From assembly GCA_022559985.1 (NCBI GenBank), contig JAFJTR010000004.1:496001-560000 (forward strand): 64,000 nucleotides of DNA. The letters run 5' to 3'. How positions within the stretch are numbered: position 1 is the first letter of the stretch; each line of letters opens with the position of its first letter. Shown here in pieces: positions 23,839-34,908 of the stretch. Under the pieces are notes generated by a model. It did not search any database and had not been told where the DNA came from. It saw only the letters and a program-made list of their open reading frames with translations. Source of the stretch: Parastagonospora avenae f. sp. tritici 18332-5 (taxonomy: Eukaryota > Ascomycota > Dothideomycetes > Pleosporales > Phaeosphaeriaceae). A program made the translations under genes and the position numbers.

Positions 23839-24981
23839 CTAAGCCTGAGCCTTCTGGGCTTCGGCCTCAGCCTTTGCCTGCTCGTCGGCGGCCTTCTTGG
23901 CCTCCTCCTCGGCCTTCTTTGCTTGCTCGTCGGCGGCCTTCTTAGCCTCCTCCTCAGCCTTCTTTGCCTCCTCGTCGGCGGCCTTTGCCTTCTCCTCTTC
24001 AGCCTTCTTGGCCTCCTCTTCCTGCTTCTTCGCCTCCTCCTCCTGAGCCTTCTTGGCCTCCTCCTCAGCCTTTTGTGCCTCCTGGTCCTTGGCCTGGTCC
24101 TGGCCCTGCTCCTGTTGCTGAGCGTCCTTGAGAGCCTGAGCCTCCTGCTTAGCGATCTCAGCGTTGAGCTTGATGTCGTTGGCATCGTTGTCGTTCTTCT
24201 GGAGGTCCTGGATGTTCTGCTCCCAGATGCCGCCGAGGGCCGCAGCCGGGTCCTCAGCAACAGCGGACCAAGTGGGCTTCGCACCGAAGAGCTGCACGCC
24301 CTGGGTCTTGGTGGGGATGTCGTTACGGACGGCTCCAGTTGCACCGGCAATGCCGTTGAACTGGCCAATGTTCTGGAAGGCGTTGTTGCCTAGGATGTCC
24401 TGTGCGATCAGCTTGCGGCTGTCGAAGATCATGACGGTCTGGGTCTCGCGTGCGCCGCGGTTGGCGACGACGACGCTCTGGGCGAAGATCTCCTGCTGGA
24501 TCTGGTTGCCGCGGCCGTCGTCGATGGCGATCTGGATCTCCTGGACGACAAGCATGACGGTGGCGACGTCACGGAACTGGTTCTGGAAGTTGGACTTGCG
24601 GAACAGGTTGTTCATGTCGTTGCTGAAGCCGTTGTTGACCTGGTCGACGACGAGGACCTGGTTGACTTGCTGGACGATCTGCTGTTGGCGGCCATTGTCG
24701 ATGATCTGGAGGTTCTCTTGCTGGATCTGGATGATCTGCTGCTGCTCGTTGAAGTTGTTGAAGCCATCGGCGAAGTTGAAGCCGTCGCCCTTGAAGCCGT
24801 TGAGAACAGCACCGTTGAAGCCTTCACCGAAGATGTTGCTGCTCTGGCGCTTGGAGATGGGGGCAGAGATTGGCTTTGCGGCTGGAGTGTTGTTAATGTC
24901 TGATCCCAAGCTCAAGAAGTTAAGGAGGGACTTACCAGCAACGGTCGCAAGGGCGAGAGTGGCGAAGTACTTGAGAGACAT
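23839..24981 (-). CDS. Secreted protein with long A/K/E-rich C-terminal tail
   Basis: Exons 24981-24936 and 24881-23839 give 362 residues. The 54-nt intron (GTAAGT to CTCCAG) has no stop and keeps frame if retained; splicing restores a clean signal peptide MSLKYFATLALATVAAA followed by a Lys-Arg site. The middle third is Gln/Asn-rich with hydrophobic strands (QQQIIQIQQENLQIID, NQVLVVDQVNNGF, VATVMLVVQEIQIAIDD), recalling adhesive or cell-wall proteins. The last 110 residues repeat EEAKKAEEE/ADEQAKKAEEE blocks and should form a highly charged helix. Codon choice is strongly biased to GCC, AAG and GAG, suggesting high expression. The family is not recognised by name. A TATATA-like box lies near 25191-25197. 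Confidence 0.75.
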   Translation of the reverse strand: MSLKYFATLALATVAGKSLLNFLSLGSDINNTPAAKPISAPISKRQSSNIFGEGFNGAVLNGFKGDGFNFADGFNNFNEQQQIIQIQQENLQIIDNGRQQQIVQQVNQVLVVDQVNNGFSNDMNNLFRKSNFQNQFRDVATVMLVVQEIQIAIDDGRGNQIQQEIFAQSVVVANRGARETQTVMIFDSRKLIAQDILGNNAFQNIGQFNGIAGATGAVRNDIPTKTQGVQLFGAKPTWSAVAEDPAAALGGIWEQNIQDLQKNDNDANDIKLNAEIAKQEAQALKDAQQQEQGQDQAKDQEAQKAEEEAKKAQEEEAKKQEEEAKKAEEEKAKAADEEAKKAEEEAKKAADEQAKKAEEEAKKAADEQAKAEAEAQKAQA

Positions 24982-26337
24982 CTTGTAAAGAGTGTTTGTT
25001 GGGTGGTCCAGTTAATACGGAAAGGAGTGAATTAGTGAGTAGGATTAAACGTCGCAGACGTGTGGTTAATTAAATTTGAAGGAGAGTGTTAAGCAGACTA
25101 TCAAAGTCGCGAAGAGAAGAGAATGTATTAGACTGGTGAAGAGAAGAGAGTGTGGGATGAGGATGCAATTGGAGGCTTCCCACCAGCAGCATATATACAA
25201 AATCTGAATGCTTGGGCACCACCAGTACCAAGAAACTGGTCGGTACTTGCCCCTGTATTGCCGTTGTCACATCACCCTACGCAACCTGTCATGCCAACGG
25301 CGCACTTCCACCCGCAGCGCCAAGCGCGGTGATGTACCAGCCAAGAAGTGCTTGAATCTATGTGCCTTGCAGACTGAGGCGTAGTTGAGAGCCTCAGGAT
25401 AGCGGATGCCCAGTATCCGAGGCGTATGCCAAGAGGTGAACGTCGTGGAGGTGGCGTCGATCCTGCCGCGCTACCGAATTACACAGGGTTGTGGAGGCAT
25501 CCGAAGTAGCCGGGGCTCTCTTTGAGACAGTGCGACTCATGAATCGTTGCGGAGGTGCCTATTTTCGTATTGCAGCGGTGTGCAAAGAGCAGGGTCATCG
25601 TGGTAGCTCAACATTCTTCTCCATGAACGCAATCTCTCGACTTGAGGCTCTGTACAAGTCTCAGGATGATCATTCTTGGCCTGGTTTTGTCATGATGGAA
25701 ACGCTGCAACTTCCAAAGTCCTTCTTTGCACAAGCAAGATACGCCGTCGACAGGGACTCGTCACGGTGTCCTTGTCCTGTATCATCACATCACATATGTG
25801 CCCTCGTACATGAGACAGCTTTGGTCCTACTCCTTGATAGTATTCGAAGTGGCGTTCTTGATGAAAGACTTTTGGTGTTGACTTGGCCGACGAGACGGTC
25901 CTGAAACCATGCACGTGTGGAAGAGAACATCTAGCGAACACCCGGTCTTAAACGTTCCCCACTTGAGGTATATGACCATGCGTTAAGCAATGCAGATCAT
26001 CTCGGAAGACGTTGGTTCCCCCGGTCAGACACTCTTGGTGGTTGCAGATCCTTCACCTCATAAATTGCACAGGAGCGCCCACGATGAGACGACTTTCGGG
26101 CTTTCTCCAAGATGCAAAGCCACCGAATACTGGCGCAAAATGCTAGGCGTGATCAAGTTATGAAGCATTTACACAGTCTCCTATATTCCTGTCCGGTGTG
26201 GCCAAGCCTCATTCAATATTGAGGGTGTCCACAAGTCTCCCTAACGCCATTCGCAGATGCAGCGCGCTCGCTAAAAGCGGATGAATCGTACATTTCGCCA
26301 AATACTCCAAGCTCCAGAAAGCAGTCAATAACATCGT
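24982..26337. other. intergenic region, no gene supported
   Basis: The left part is the promoter and CT-rich leader (minus strand) of the secreted protein gene, with a TATATAT at 25197-25191. A 137-codon frame at 25491-25904 has no domain and no support. The rest is featureless. Confidence 0.45.
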
Positions 26338-28665
26338 CTACTCCTCGTCCGAGTCAGTGTCCGTGTCGGTCTCGCTCTCAGACTCAGCATCGCCCTCGGT
26401 GTCGCTACCGTCACTGGAGTCGTCCTTGACCTGCTTTCGCTTCTTGGGAGGTGCGCCTCCAGTCTTCAGTTGTTGCATTTGACCTGCTATGGAATCTAGT
26501 ATCGGGTCAGCCATGGCCGTATGCTTTTTGGAACGTGAGTCAAACATACCGTCTTCTGGCTCGCTAATCTCTTCTTCCTCTTCGACCTCTTCAGCTTTGC
26601 TGGCATCTTCGACCACAAGTGTGACCTCCATCTTGGTGTCCATGCCAATGTAGCTATCACAGACCACGTGCATGACAAAAGTGTAGCTGCCGGCTTGCGG
26701 TGGCGCACCGAACTGCATCTTCAATGTCTGCACGTTGAACGTGGGGTTGCCACTAGCGTCCACGATAGGCTTGTCGAAAGTAGAGAATGTGAAGGGGGGT
26801 ACCGCAATGCGGCCTTGCTTGCTGTCAGCCAGGAAAACATGCCACCTCGGCGCGTGGTCACGAGCGTAATATGGCGCATGTGTAAGGGCAGGCTGAATGG
26901 GCTTCTCTCCGGAGCGATCGTTCTTGCGACCAGTAATAGCCGCAACATCACCTTCCTCCGGGTCAATGTCGAGTAGGTCCTTCGGGTTGATCTCTGGCAG
27001 GTCTGTCGCGGCTGGGGGTACGAATCGGCACTTGAGTACAAATTGCACCAGACTGCTTGGGGTGACGAAGCGCTCTCCAACAACCTTGAAGAAGGCCTTC
27101 TCAATGTTGAGAACTGGGATTTGTGAAGCAACAGACATGGCGGTGCTATACTGGGCTTGCGAGACAAGTCCTGAGTCAACGACGCGGGCTTTTCGCTGCG
27201 ATTCGGGCAAGCGCATGAATTCTTGGATGGTCAAATGTGTACGTGACCGCTCCGCCTCGGCTGCGCTAGCAACGGTTGGTGTGAAGTATGGAAGTTGCTC
27301 AAGAGGAGATGCGCCGGGTCGGAGAGCCTGAATGATGTTCTGTGAGGTGTGGTATGCAGATACGACAGCGCCGGTGCTGCCATATGCAAGTGAGATGGCT
27401 GTGTAAGCTTCGTTCAACCGGAGCGCAATTGGCGCTACCTCGAACTTTTCTGTGTCATTGTCAGCCAAAGAATCCATATAGCGTCGGTTGATAATTCATA
27501 CCATCATTTAGAGTCTCGTCTTCGAGCTCGACGCGTCCAAGGTACGCCCAAAGTAGCGTAAGGACCTTGCGTCTGCGGCTGTCTTCCATGTCGTCGAGCT
27601 TTTGTCGTTCCTTTCTTGCGATGGCTTTTGAAAGAGGCGAATCTGGATCCGAAAGGACCTTTTGTTCCAGCTTCGATAATCCATTGTCCGCTTTGTGACC
27701 GTCAAGCACCTCGTTGAACTCTTCTCCTGTGCTAAGCGCGCCGATCACACCGGATTCTCCCTGTTCGTTGTCGTACTCGCGGAAGATCTTGCCAGCACTA
27801 GCGACAAGCACCTTTTCCTTTGTCAACCTCTGCGTGCCATACCACCACTTTCCAACCGTGTATGGCAGAATGACTCCGAGTGCGAGCGCGTAGATGAGCA
27901 AGACGTATTTTCCGGCACCCTCAGTTACGATCCACTTGGGTAGTGCGATACCAATGCTGAAGCTCTGCTTGCCATCCGGGTGACCATACTGAAGGAAATT
28001 GTTGCGGATCTCTTCGTCGGTGAGGGCCTTGAAAGCTTTGGTAACATCTACCCATTTGTCATTGATCGACTGAATCGTGATGTTTTTCTCGGGATCCTCG
28101 CGGGCTTTGTCGGGATGTAAAGTCAGGGAAAGCCTGCGATAACGGCTCTTGATCGCCTTCTCATCGGCAGTCTGTCACAGTTAGATGCCATTGTGCGCCA
28201 AATCGCATAGCTTGAACTTACTGAAGGGATGCCCAGAACGGAATATGGGTCCCAGATATCCGGTGTCAACCGCGCAGTAACTAGGATGAGGTAGACCATG
28301 GCAGCGTTGAGTGTCCATCCTACCACCATGAGAAGACCCCGCTTTAGCCTCCTTTCGAGCCGCTTCTGCTTCTTGCGCTGTCCTTGTATGAGATCGGCAT
28401 GTTCGGGGACGAATTCGGACTCTATTCGCGTTCCAGTGTTCTCGAGCTCTGGCTACGTGTTAATGATTGGGTGAGGGGAGGTCGGCACGGATGCGCACCT
28501 TTGCTTGGCCTCAGGAATGAGATTGTGGTGGGAACGGTGACGAGTGTGGTGACTGTGAGGATGAAGAACGGGAAGAATTGTCCCTGAGATAGGTTAGCAG
28601 CGCGTCGCTGTCGCGGAGGAGTGGCAGCGCACCTGTTCGTCGTAGTTGTAGTCGGTCCCGGACAT
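26338..28665 (-). CDS. SEC63: ER translocon J-protein Sec63
   Basis: Six exons, 28665-28633, 28583-28499, 28448-28222, 28171-27502, 27449-26550 and 26495-26338, give 690 residues. Sec63 sits in the ER membrane with the Sec61 channel and recruits lumenal Hsp70 for post-translational import. The start is the typical MSGTDYNYDEQ. Membrane spans follow (FFPFFILTVTTLVTVPTTI and MVVGWTLNAAMVYLILV), then a lumenal J domain with intact HPD (LSLTLHPDKAREDPEKN), a third span (YVLLIYALALGVILPYTV) and the Sec63 (Brl) domain. The tail is acidic (SDGSDTEGDAESESETD), as needed for Sec62 binding. The last intron (26549-26496, 54 nt) is open in frame; splicing gives EPEDDSIAGQMQQL, matching relatives. Confidence 0.93.
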
Positions 28666-29372
28666 GGTGGGCAAGTGTCCTTTGGATACGGTTTGGAGAT
28701 GTGTCTAAGGAGCGACGAAAGGAAATATTGCTTTAGTCGTGCAAAGGGCGCATGCACTGTAGGACAAGAAGACAGTCTTAGACCTGTGGCATGTCTTTCA
28801 AGATGCGGGGAATCTCAAAGAAAATCGTGGTCAAATAAGTCTGGGTTCCGACCACTGTGTTCTTTCCTGGGTTACGGCCACTATCAGCTTAGAAGCCACA
28901 TACCTGTGGCTAGTGGCCTTGGCGGCGCTTTCACGGACGTGTCTGTGCTTTGAGGTACCAGTTGACGTCACCTACAACTTTCGCCATGTTCACATTCAAC
29001 TGTAACTTACACGCTGTTGGGTTACAGTGAAGGTCGGGCATAGTCAATGCAGCGAGAGAGAATACCACGTGTGCACATGTAGCTTCTTGGTGTCAGTTCA
29101 GACAGTTTTCTTGTAAGGCTAAGTAGTGTTTCTCCAAGCACCTCCAGATGCATTTCCCTAGACGCCGTGAACCAGAGCTGCATGTGAAGCACTCTGTCCA
29201 GTAATCACTACGCCAGCATATATCTACATGGGATAAAGAAACCCGCCATAGGGTCGTGTGTGGTAGAACATGGCTCTAGCATCGATACACGCGCGTGCTC
29301 ACAATCTTGAGACTGCGCGAACATGTATCCCAACGCTCGCGATCGAGCCCAATGTCACTCGGAAGGCGCCTC
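28666..29372. other. intergenic gap
   Basis: Promoter of SEC63 on the left and 3' flank of PBS2 on the right. No gene or repeat is seen. Confidence 0.4.
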
Positions 29373-31443
29373 TTAGGCCGCCGCTTCGACTGGTTCGGGC
29401 GTGGTTTGTGATGGACTTTGCACCGCATCCAGGGGTGCAGCGTGTAATGCTGGCTTTTCCGCGCGCTTCATGGTCCCCTTCCTCCGCTTCTCGATCGCAC
29501 CCTTCACCCAATCGGCCACCTCCTGGTCGAACACCGCATCGATGGGCTCAGGCAGTCCTTTGTCACCTACAGCCTCACCAGCATCCGCCTCCGTCGCCGC
29601 AACCACTTCATCCTCGTCTTCCTCAGTGATTGTTTCGGGCTTGGCGAGCGGCGCTAACCACGCGTGTTGGAGCAACATGGCGTATGTTGGTCGAAGGTTC
29701 GGGATCTTGTTTAAGCAGCCTCGCACAAAGTTTCGTGCCGCGTCGGAGTAGCCCTCGGGAGGTAGATCCGGAGGCTCACCATCGACGATCGCCTACACGA
29801 AATTAGTATGGTTCAAGTCGGGAAAACTTGCAAATACTCACACTCAATTGACTGAAGATGTTGTTGTATGTCTCTGGCGGGTACGGATAGCAGCCGAGCG
29901 CGCACTCGATGATTGTGAGGCCGAGACTCCAGATATCACTCTGTACGCTGTAGGTGCCGCCTCCAGGATTCGCACCTGCTTGAGCGATACCGCCTGACGA
30001 GATTCGCTCTGGTGCCATGTAACTCTGACAACCAATGTTTGTCTTTGCTATACTAGCCACCAAATTTCCACTCACGCCAAAGTCACAAATCTTGATTTGG
30101 CCCTTGGTGTTCATCAGGATGTTGGTGGGCTTGACGTCCCGATGGATGATGTTGTGCTCGTCCTTTAGCGATTTCAGACCTTGGGTTGTTGCCAATGTGA
30201 TCTTGCGAAGAACACCCTCGGGTACACCATCCCCATAGAGTTTGTCTATTGATCCGCCGTCCATGAACTCCATGCAGATATACACTGCTCCTTCTTGAAA
30301 GAAGGCGCCATAAAAGTCGACAATGTAAGGCGATACGCAGCGGTGGAGTACGTCCAACTCCATGATGATAGCAGCAAACTTGGAGTCGTCTAGCTCGAGC
30401 CGGACTTCCTTCATCGCCATGACGATGCCTGTTCCAGGGCCCGCCGGCTTTGCTGTCGTCGGGCTGGCCTCCTCATCGAAACCGGACCGTGATGGCGAGC
30501 CTGGCGCAGCCTTGTTACCCGCCAAACCCTGACCTGGCTTTCGCATCCGCGGTCTGCTGTGTCGGACCTTGTAGACTGTGCCGTAGTTGCCCTTGCCAAG
30601 CTCGTCGAGGGTGTCGACTTCGTCTAACGAAATGCTGAATGAGGTGCCACTTGCGAATTGCACGCCTTCCGAGTTAAGGACGGCCTTGCCTGCAAACGTG
30701 AGACTGCCGGTCTTCGTGTCCAGGTACTCGGAATACTTGTCCATCATAGTCTCAGGCTTCTTTGGTGCGTCGTCTGCGGTGCCACCGTTCATTTGAGAGA
30801 GAGTCATTTTCGGCCTGCCCTTCTTGCCAGCAGGGGCGGGGGCTGCGGCAGGTGCAGCGCCTGGCAAACCACCGAGACGCGGTGCTCCACGCTTTTCTGC
30901 CAAAGAGGGCTTGGGGGATCCGCCCACGCGAGGAACAGCAGGCGCAGACTGGAAGCCGCCGGGGATACCAGATCCGCCCAGAGGGGGCCTGAAGCCTGCA
31001 GGTATACCACCAGGTGTGCTGCCAGGAGACATGGGGCCTCGTGGACCAGGGCTCTGGGGCAGTGGCCCTCTTCCAGGTGCGCCATTGGGAGGTGCGCCTT
31101 GTCGCCCGAGATGCACTGCTTGTATCCGGGCCAAGATGTCTTGTGAGACGTTTAGGCCACTGCCGCGACTGGAGATGGTGGGGGCGTTCGGCGGACGGGG
31201 GTTTCTTGCTGCGTTGATGTTGCCCAGAGGTGTGGAGGAGTAGGTCATGTTCGCCGTGGCGCCAGAGGTAGAGACGGTGCGGGGGACGGGGCGGTCTGCG
31301 GAGAGGGCTGCATGCGCGGCATTGGCGGATGGAGGGCTCGACGAGGCGGCGGGAGAGGATGGAGAGGGAGATCCAAAGGCAGTGTCTGAGTCGTACTCGG
31401 CGTCGGGGGTGGTGCCATCGGGGGTTGTGACGGGAGAGTCCAT
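29373..31443 (-). CDS. PBS2: MAP kinase kinase Pbs2 (HOG osmostress pathway)
   Basis: Two exons, 31443-29842 and 29792-29373, give 673 residues; the 49-nt intron has donor GTGAGT. Pbs2 phosphorylates the Hog1 MAP kinase in osmotic and oxidative stress. A Pro/Gly/Ala-rich N-terminus of about 270 residues carries regulatory and docking sites. The kinase domain shows the Gly loop GKGNYGTVY, a Pro/Ser-rich insert before the catalytic lysine (MAMKEVRLEL), HRDVKPTN, DFGVSGNLVASIAKT with the two phospho-acceptors of the activation loop, and GCQSYMAPERI, which is diagnostic for Pbs2. After the intron come AIVDGEPPDLPPEGYS and RPTYAMLLQHAWL. The frame extends upstream to 31569 without ATG support, so MDSPVTTPDG is the start. 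Confidence 0.95.
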
Positions 31444-32329
31444 GGTGGAGGAAGTGAGCGTACTGCAGCCTTGGGCTCTGCGGGGTCGAGTTGTAGGAGC
31501 AAGACGGTCAGAAAAGAAAAAAATAATGGACGCAGGTGAAGGCAGGCACAGGTCAAAGGCGGGATGCACCTCTGCTCCACGGAGCCGTTGCTAGTGGGGT
31601 TATCGTGGAGAAAGAAGAGGTGTGGGTAGTGACGTCGACGGGCGTTTGGCTCTGATTTCACTGTGATGTCCACTAGTACGGCAGCACGAACGGCATGGCA
31701 TAAAAGGGGGTGCGCGAGGGAGAGCTAGAGAAGAACAAGTATTATGGGCGGAGGATAGTGGACTGCACTTCCAAGGTTCCTGCTTTGCAAGTCGAAAGCC
31801 TGATTACTGCGACGGCCAAGGTGCTGTAAGCGGGTTCAAATGAGCGAGCAACTCAATGCGGCTGTCGCTCTCCAAGAGCAAGACACGCGCGAGTAAGATG
31901 TGGGACTACCACAGTAGGTCCTCATCTGCCCGTCAGCTACGTGCGCCGTGATCTGTTCTTGCTCGCTCCGCGGCCAGAACAAGACCCAAAGCGGTACAGC
32001 CTAGCGCGTGTTCGTTGATGGGCATTTGTGGCTTAGATGTCTATCGAGTGCGATCAATACCGGGTACTTGCACTTGCGCCATATGCTTGGCTTTGTTGAA
32101 TCCAGGGCTACAATTCTTTCTCTAGAACTTAGTGTATCACAGCCACCGTCGCAATGTCCGCGCCGACGCTCTCTTAAACTTGCCCTGCGCCGCTGTGACG
32201 TCGATCACCTGTGATTCGAAACGGATTTGGGCATTTGAATACGGGGCGTGCTTCACATAACCCCAAACATTTTCTCGGTCGCTCCTCCTCGCGCCAAACC
32301 ACACAGGCGACAGGCGCCAGGCATCAACG
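31444..32329. promoter_or_regulatory. Divergent promoter region PBS2 / PIN-like transporter
   Basis: An 886-bp stretch between outward-facing genes. No TATA box is clearly placed and no further gene is seen. Confidence 0.4.
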
Positions 32330-34152
32330 ATGCCGTTCTTCTCCAGTCCACAGGCTCTTCGCCTGCGCGACCTCCAGCAGACGTCCACCAACTTCGTCGC
32401 GATGGGCGCGCAATCATACGATTACGGCGGCAATGGCTTCATGGGCGTTTTCAAGAAGACGCACAGTGCGCACCCAGATTTCGCCAACCTCACCTTGCTG
32501 GTCTTCGAGGCGGTTATGGAAGTCGTCTGCGTGAGCCTGCCAGGCTACATTGTCGCACGGATGGGTCAATTCGACGCCGAGAACCAGAAGTTCCTTGCCA
32601 ACTTGAACACACAGCTATTCACGCCTTGTCTTAGTATGTTCAACTGTCGCGACGAAGCCTGCGACCCATGCTAACCAAAGACCCAGTCTTTACGAAGCTC
32701 GCTTCGCAGTTGACCGCTGATAAGCTGTCTGACCTTGCCGTCATTCCCATCATCTTTGTCGTACAAACACTCGTGTCCTATATCGCCGCCATTCTCGTGT
32801 CCAAAGTCTGCGGTTTCAAGAAACGTGCTTCCAACTTTCTGGTCGCCATGGCTGTATGATGCACCAACCACATACTCAAAAACCTTAGCTAATTGCTCCA
32901 GGTCTTTGGCAACTCAAATTCGCTACCCATTTCTCTCGTTATCTCGCTCTCGAAAACGCTATCAGGTCTCCACTGGGACAAAGTACCAGGTGATAACGAC
33001 AACGAAGTCGCTGCGCGTGGCATCCTATATCTGCTCATCTTTCAGCAACTCGGACAGCTAGTTCGCTGGACTTGGGGTTTCAATGTACTCCTCGCACCTG
33101 CCTCCTCGTACTCGGAAGAAGATGGGGGGAAGAACAACGCTCTGGAAAACGGCGAATATGACGAGGATGAGGCCCAGCACCTCTTGAGTGATTCACAATC
33201 CGGTTACTATTCGGGCGATGTAACGAGCTATGAAACATCACCAGACATCAGCGACTCTGGCTCGATCTCCGATCGTGAGGATGTTCAAGCAGACTCGTAC
33301 TTTGCTACGCCAACAAACGGGAACGTTGTCATTCCAGGAAACGGTGTCGTCAACGATCAGGCCAACGGCAACCTCATGAATGGACATGCGAATGACTCCA
33401 AGCCGTACAACGACTCCGAAATTCCAAAAGGCATCAAAGGGTGGCCAAAGAGGACACGGAATGCTGTGCACACTGCATCTACTTCCATCTCTGCGGCATT
33501 TTCTCGCTTCGGACGCAGTGTTTTCCAATCCTTGCCCAAATGGCTCCAGCAAATTCTATCGAAGATCTACAGAGGATTAGCCCGCTTCCTTAGCGGCCTG
33601 TGGGCTTTCATGAATCCGCCTCTATGGGCTATGTTGGTCGCTATCATTGTTGCATCGGTGCCGCAGTTGCAGCACTTATTCTTCAGCCCGGGGTCCTTTG
33701 TGAGCAACTCAGTTACACGAGCTGTAAACCAAAGCGGGCAGGTAGCCGTTCCTTTAATTCTCGTGGTCTTGGGTGCCAACCTAGCACGCAACACATTACC
33801 CAAGGAGGACCCACACGCCATAGAAGACCCGAAGATGGAAAGAACACTCGTGATTGCGTCTCTGGTGAGCCGCATGCTCATCCCCACACTCCTCATGGCG
33901 CCAATGTTGGCTTTGACCGCAAAGTACGTCCCCGTCAGCATTCTGGACGACCCCATCTTCATCATTGTTTGTTTCCTCCTCAGCGGTGCTCCAACGGCAC
34001 TCCAGCTCGCGCAGATCTGCCAGATCAACAATGTCTACATGGGAGCCATGTCGAGGATTCTTTTCCAGAGCTATGTTGTATGGATCCTGCCGTCCACCTT
34101 GTTGTTGGTCATGCTGGCTCTCGAGACTGTAGAATGGGCACAGGCAGTCTAA
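32330..34152 (+). CDS. Auxin efflux carrier (PIN-like) family membrane protein
   Basis: Three exons, 32330-32633, 32687-32853 and 32902-34152, give 573 residues. Introns are 53 and 48 nt with CTAAC/GCTAAT branch sites. The AEC/PIN-like fold is visible: an N-terminal bundle (LTLLVFEAVMEVVCVSLPGYIVA, NTQLFTPCLIFTKLA across intron 1, VFGNSNSLPISLVISL after intron 2), a long acidic Ser-rich cytosolic loop (about 200-330), and a C-terminal bundle (LWAMLVAIIVASVPQLQ, VPLILVVLGANLARN, FIIVCFLLSGAPTALQLAQI). Fungal members such as yeast Ecm3 lie in the ER or secretory membranes; substrates are not settled. An alternative start at 32402 (MGAQSYDY) would drop 24 residues. Confidence 0.88.
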
Positions 34153-34908
34153 TTTCTCGATGGTAACACACTGTCAACACATTGTAACATTACCCTGGTG
34201 GATCCACAATGGCACCCAGAAGCTTGGATTTGATTGTAGCATTGCAGCGCGGCGTTAGGCACATGGTTGGACCCTGGATTTTCCTATAGCCTCACGAAGG
34301 CTTACGGTGTCTTTGCGCGGAGATTCGTCGTACATAGATCACAATACCAAAATCACCTCGTTATCATGCGCCATCTTCAAGAATTCCTTTTGCCAATCAC
34401 AGTCTAGGTCGAGTTCATCCAGTAGCCAGCCGTCCGCAACTGGCTACCCCGTTATCAGCAGCGTCTTCTTTCAGGTTTGTGCTGTTTAGCGTCGAGGCCT
34501 GACGTAGCCCGCCAAGTTGATTGCGCCACGCCCAAATAACGTATACAGGTGCGACCAAGTGGAACCACAAGACCACGCAGACTGACCATCGAGCGGGAAA
34601 ATTTCCAGGCCTCATTCCTCCACCTAAAGACATTCTATACAGCTGTTTCTCTCACCTACATACCCTGCAGCAGCGCACCCTGCCCGCCAATCGACTTGGC
34701 ACGTGGACCCTTGGCTCGCGTACTCTTGCTAGCGTCCACCTGGTTACAAGCGGATCACATGTCCACGCCTACTCTCGAACACAACTTCTCAAACCCACAC
34801 TTCGGGACGGCGGTTTTCACACTTCAAATTTCGGTTGCGTAGCAGATCTGATCTCGTGCAGCTTACACAGCTCCAAGGATCGTCAGCACCATTCAGTTCT
34901 AGCTTACA
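34153..34908. other. intergenic gap
   Basis: Contains the 3' flank of the PIN-like gene and the promoter of choline kinase. Frames crossing it have no recognisable content. Confidence 0.4.

Noticed and set aside
24164..24988. 274-codon plus-strand frame opposite the secreted protein gene
   Set aside because: It is the mirror of the strongly biased codons (GCC/AAG/GAG) on the minus strand; the product is Trp/Leu/Ser-rich with no domain, while the minus frame has a signal peptide and intron.
25491..25904. 137-codon frame between the secreted protein gene and SEC63
   Set aside because: No recognisable motif and no supporting signals; length is within chance at this base composition.
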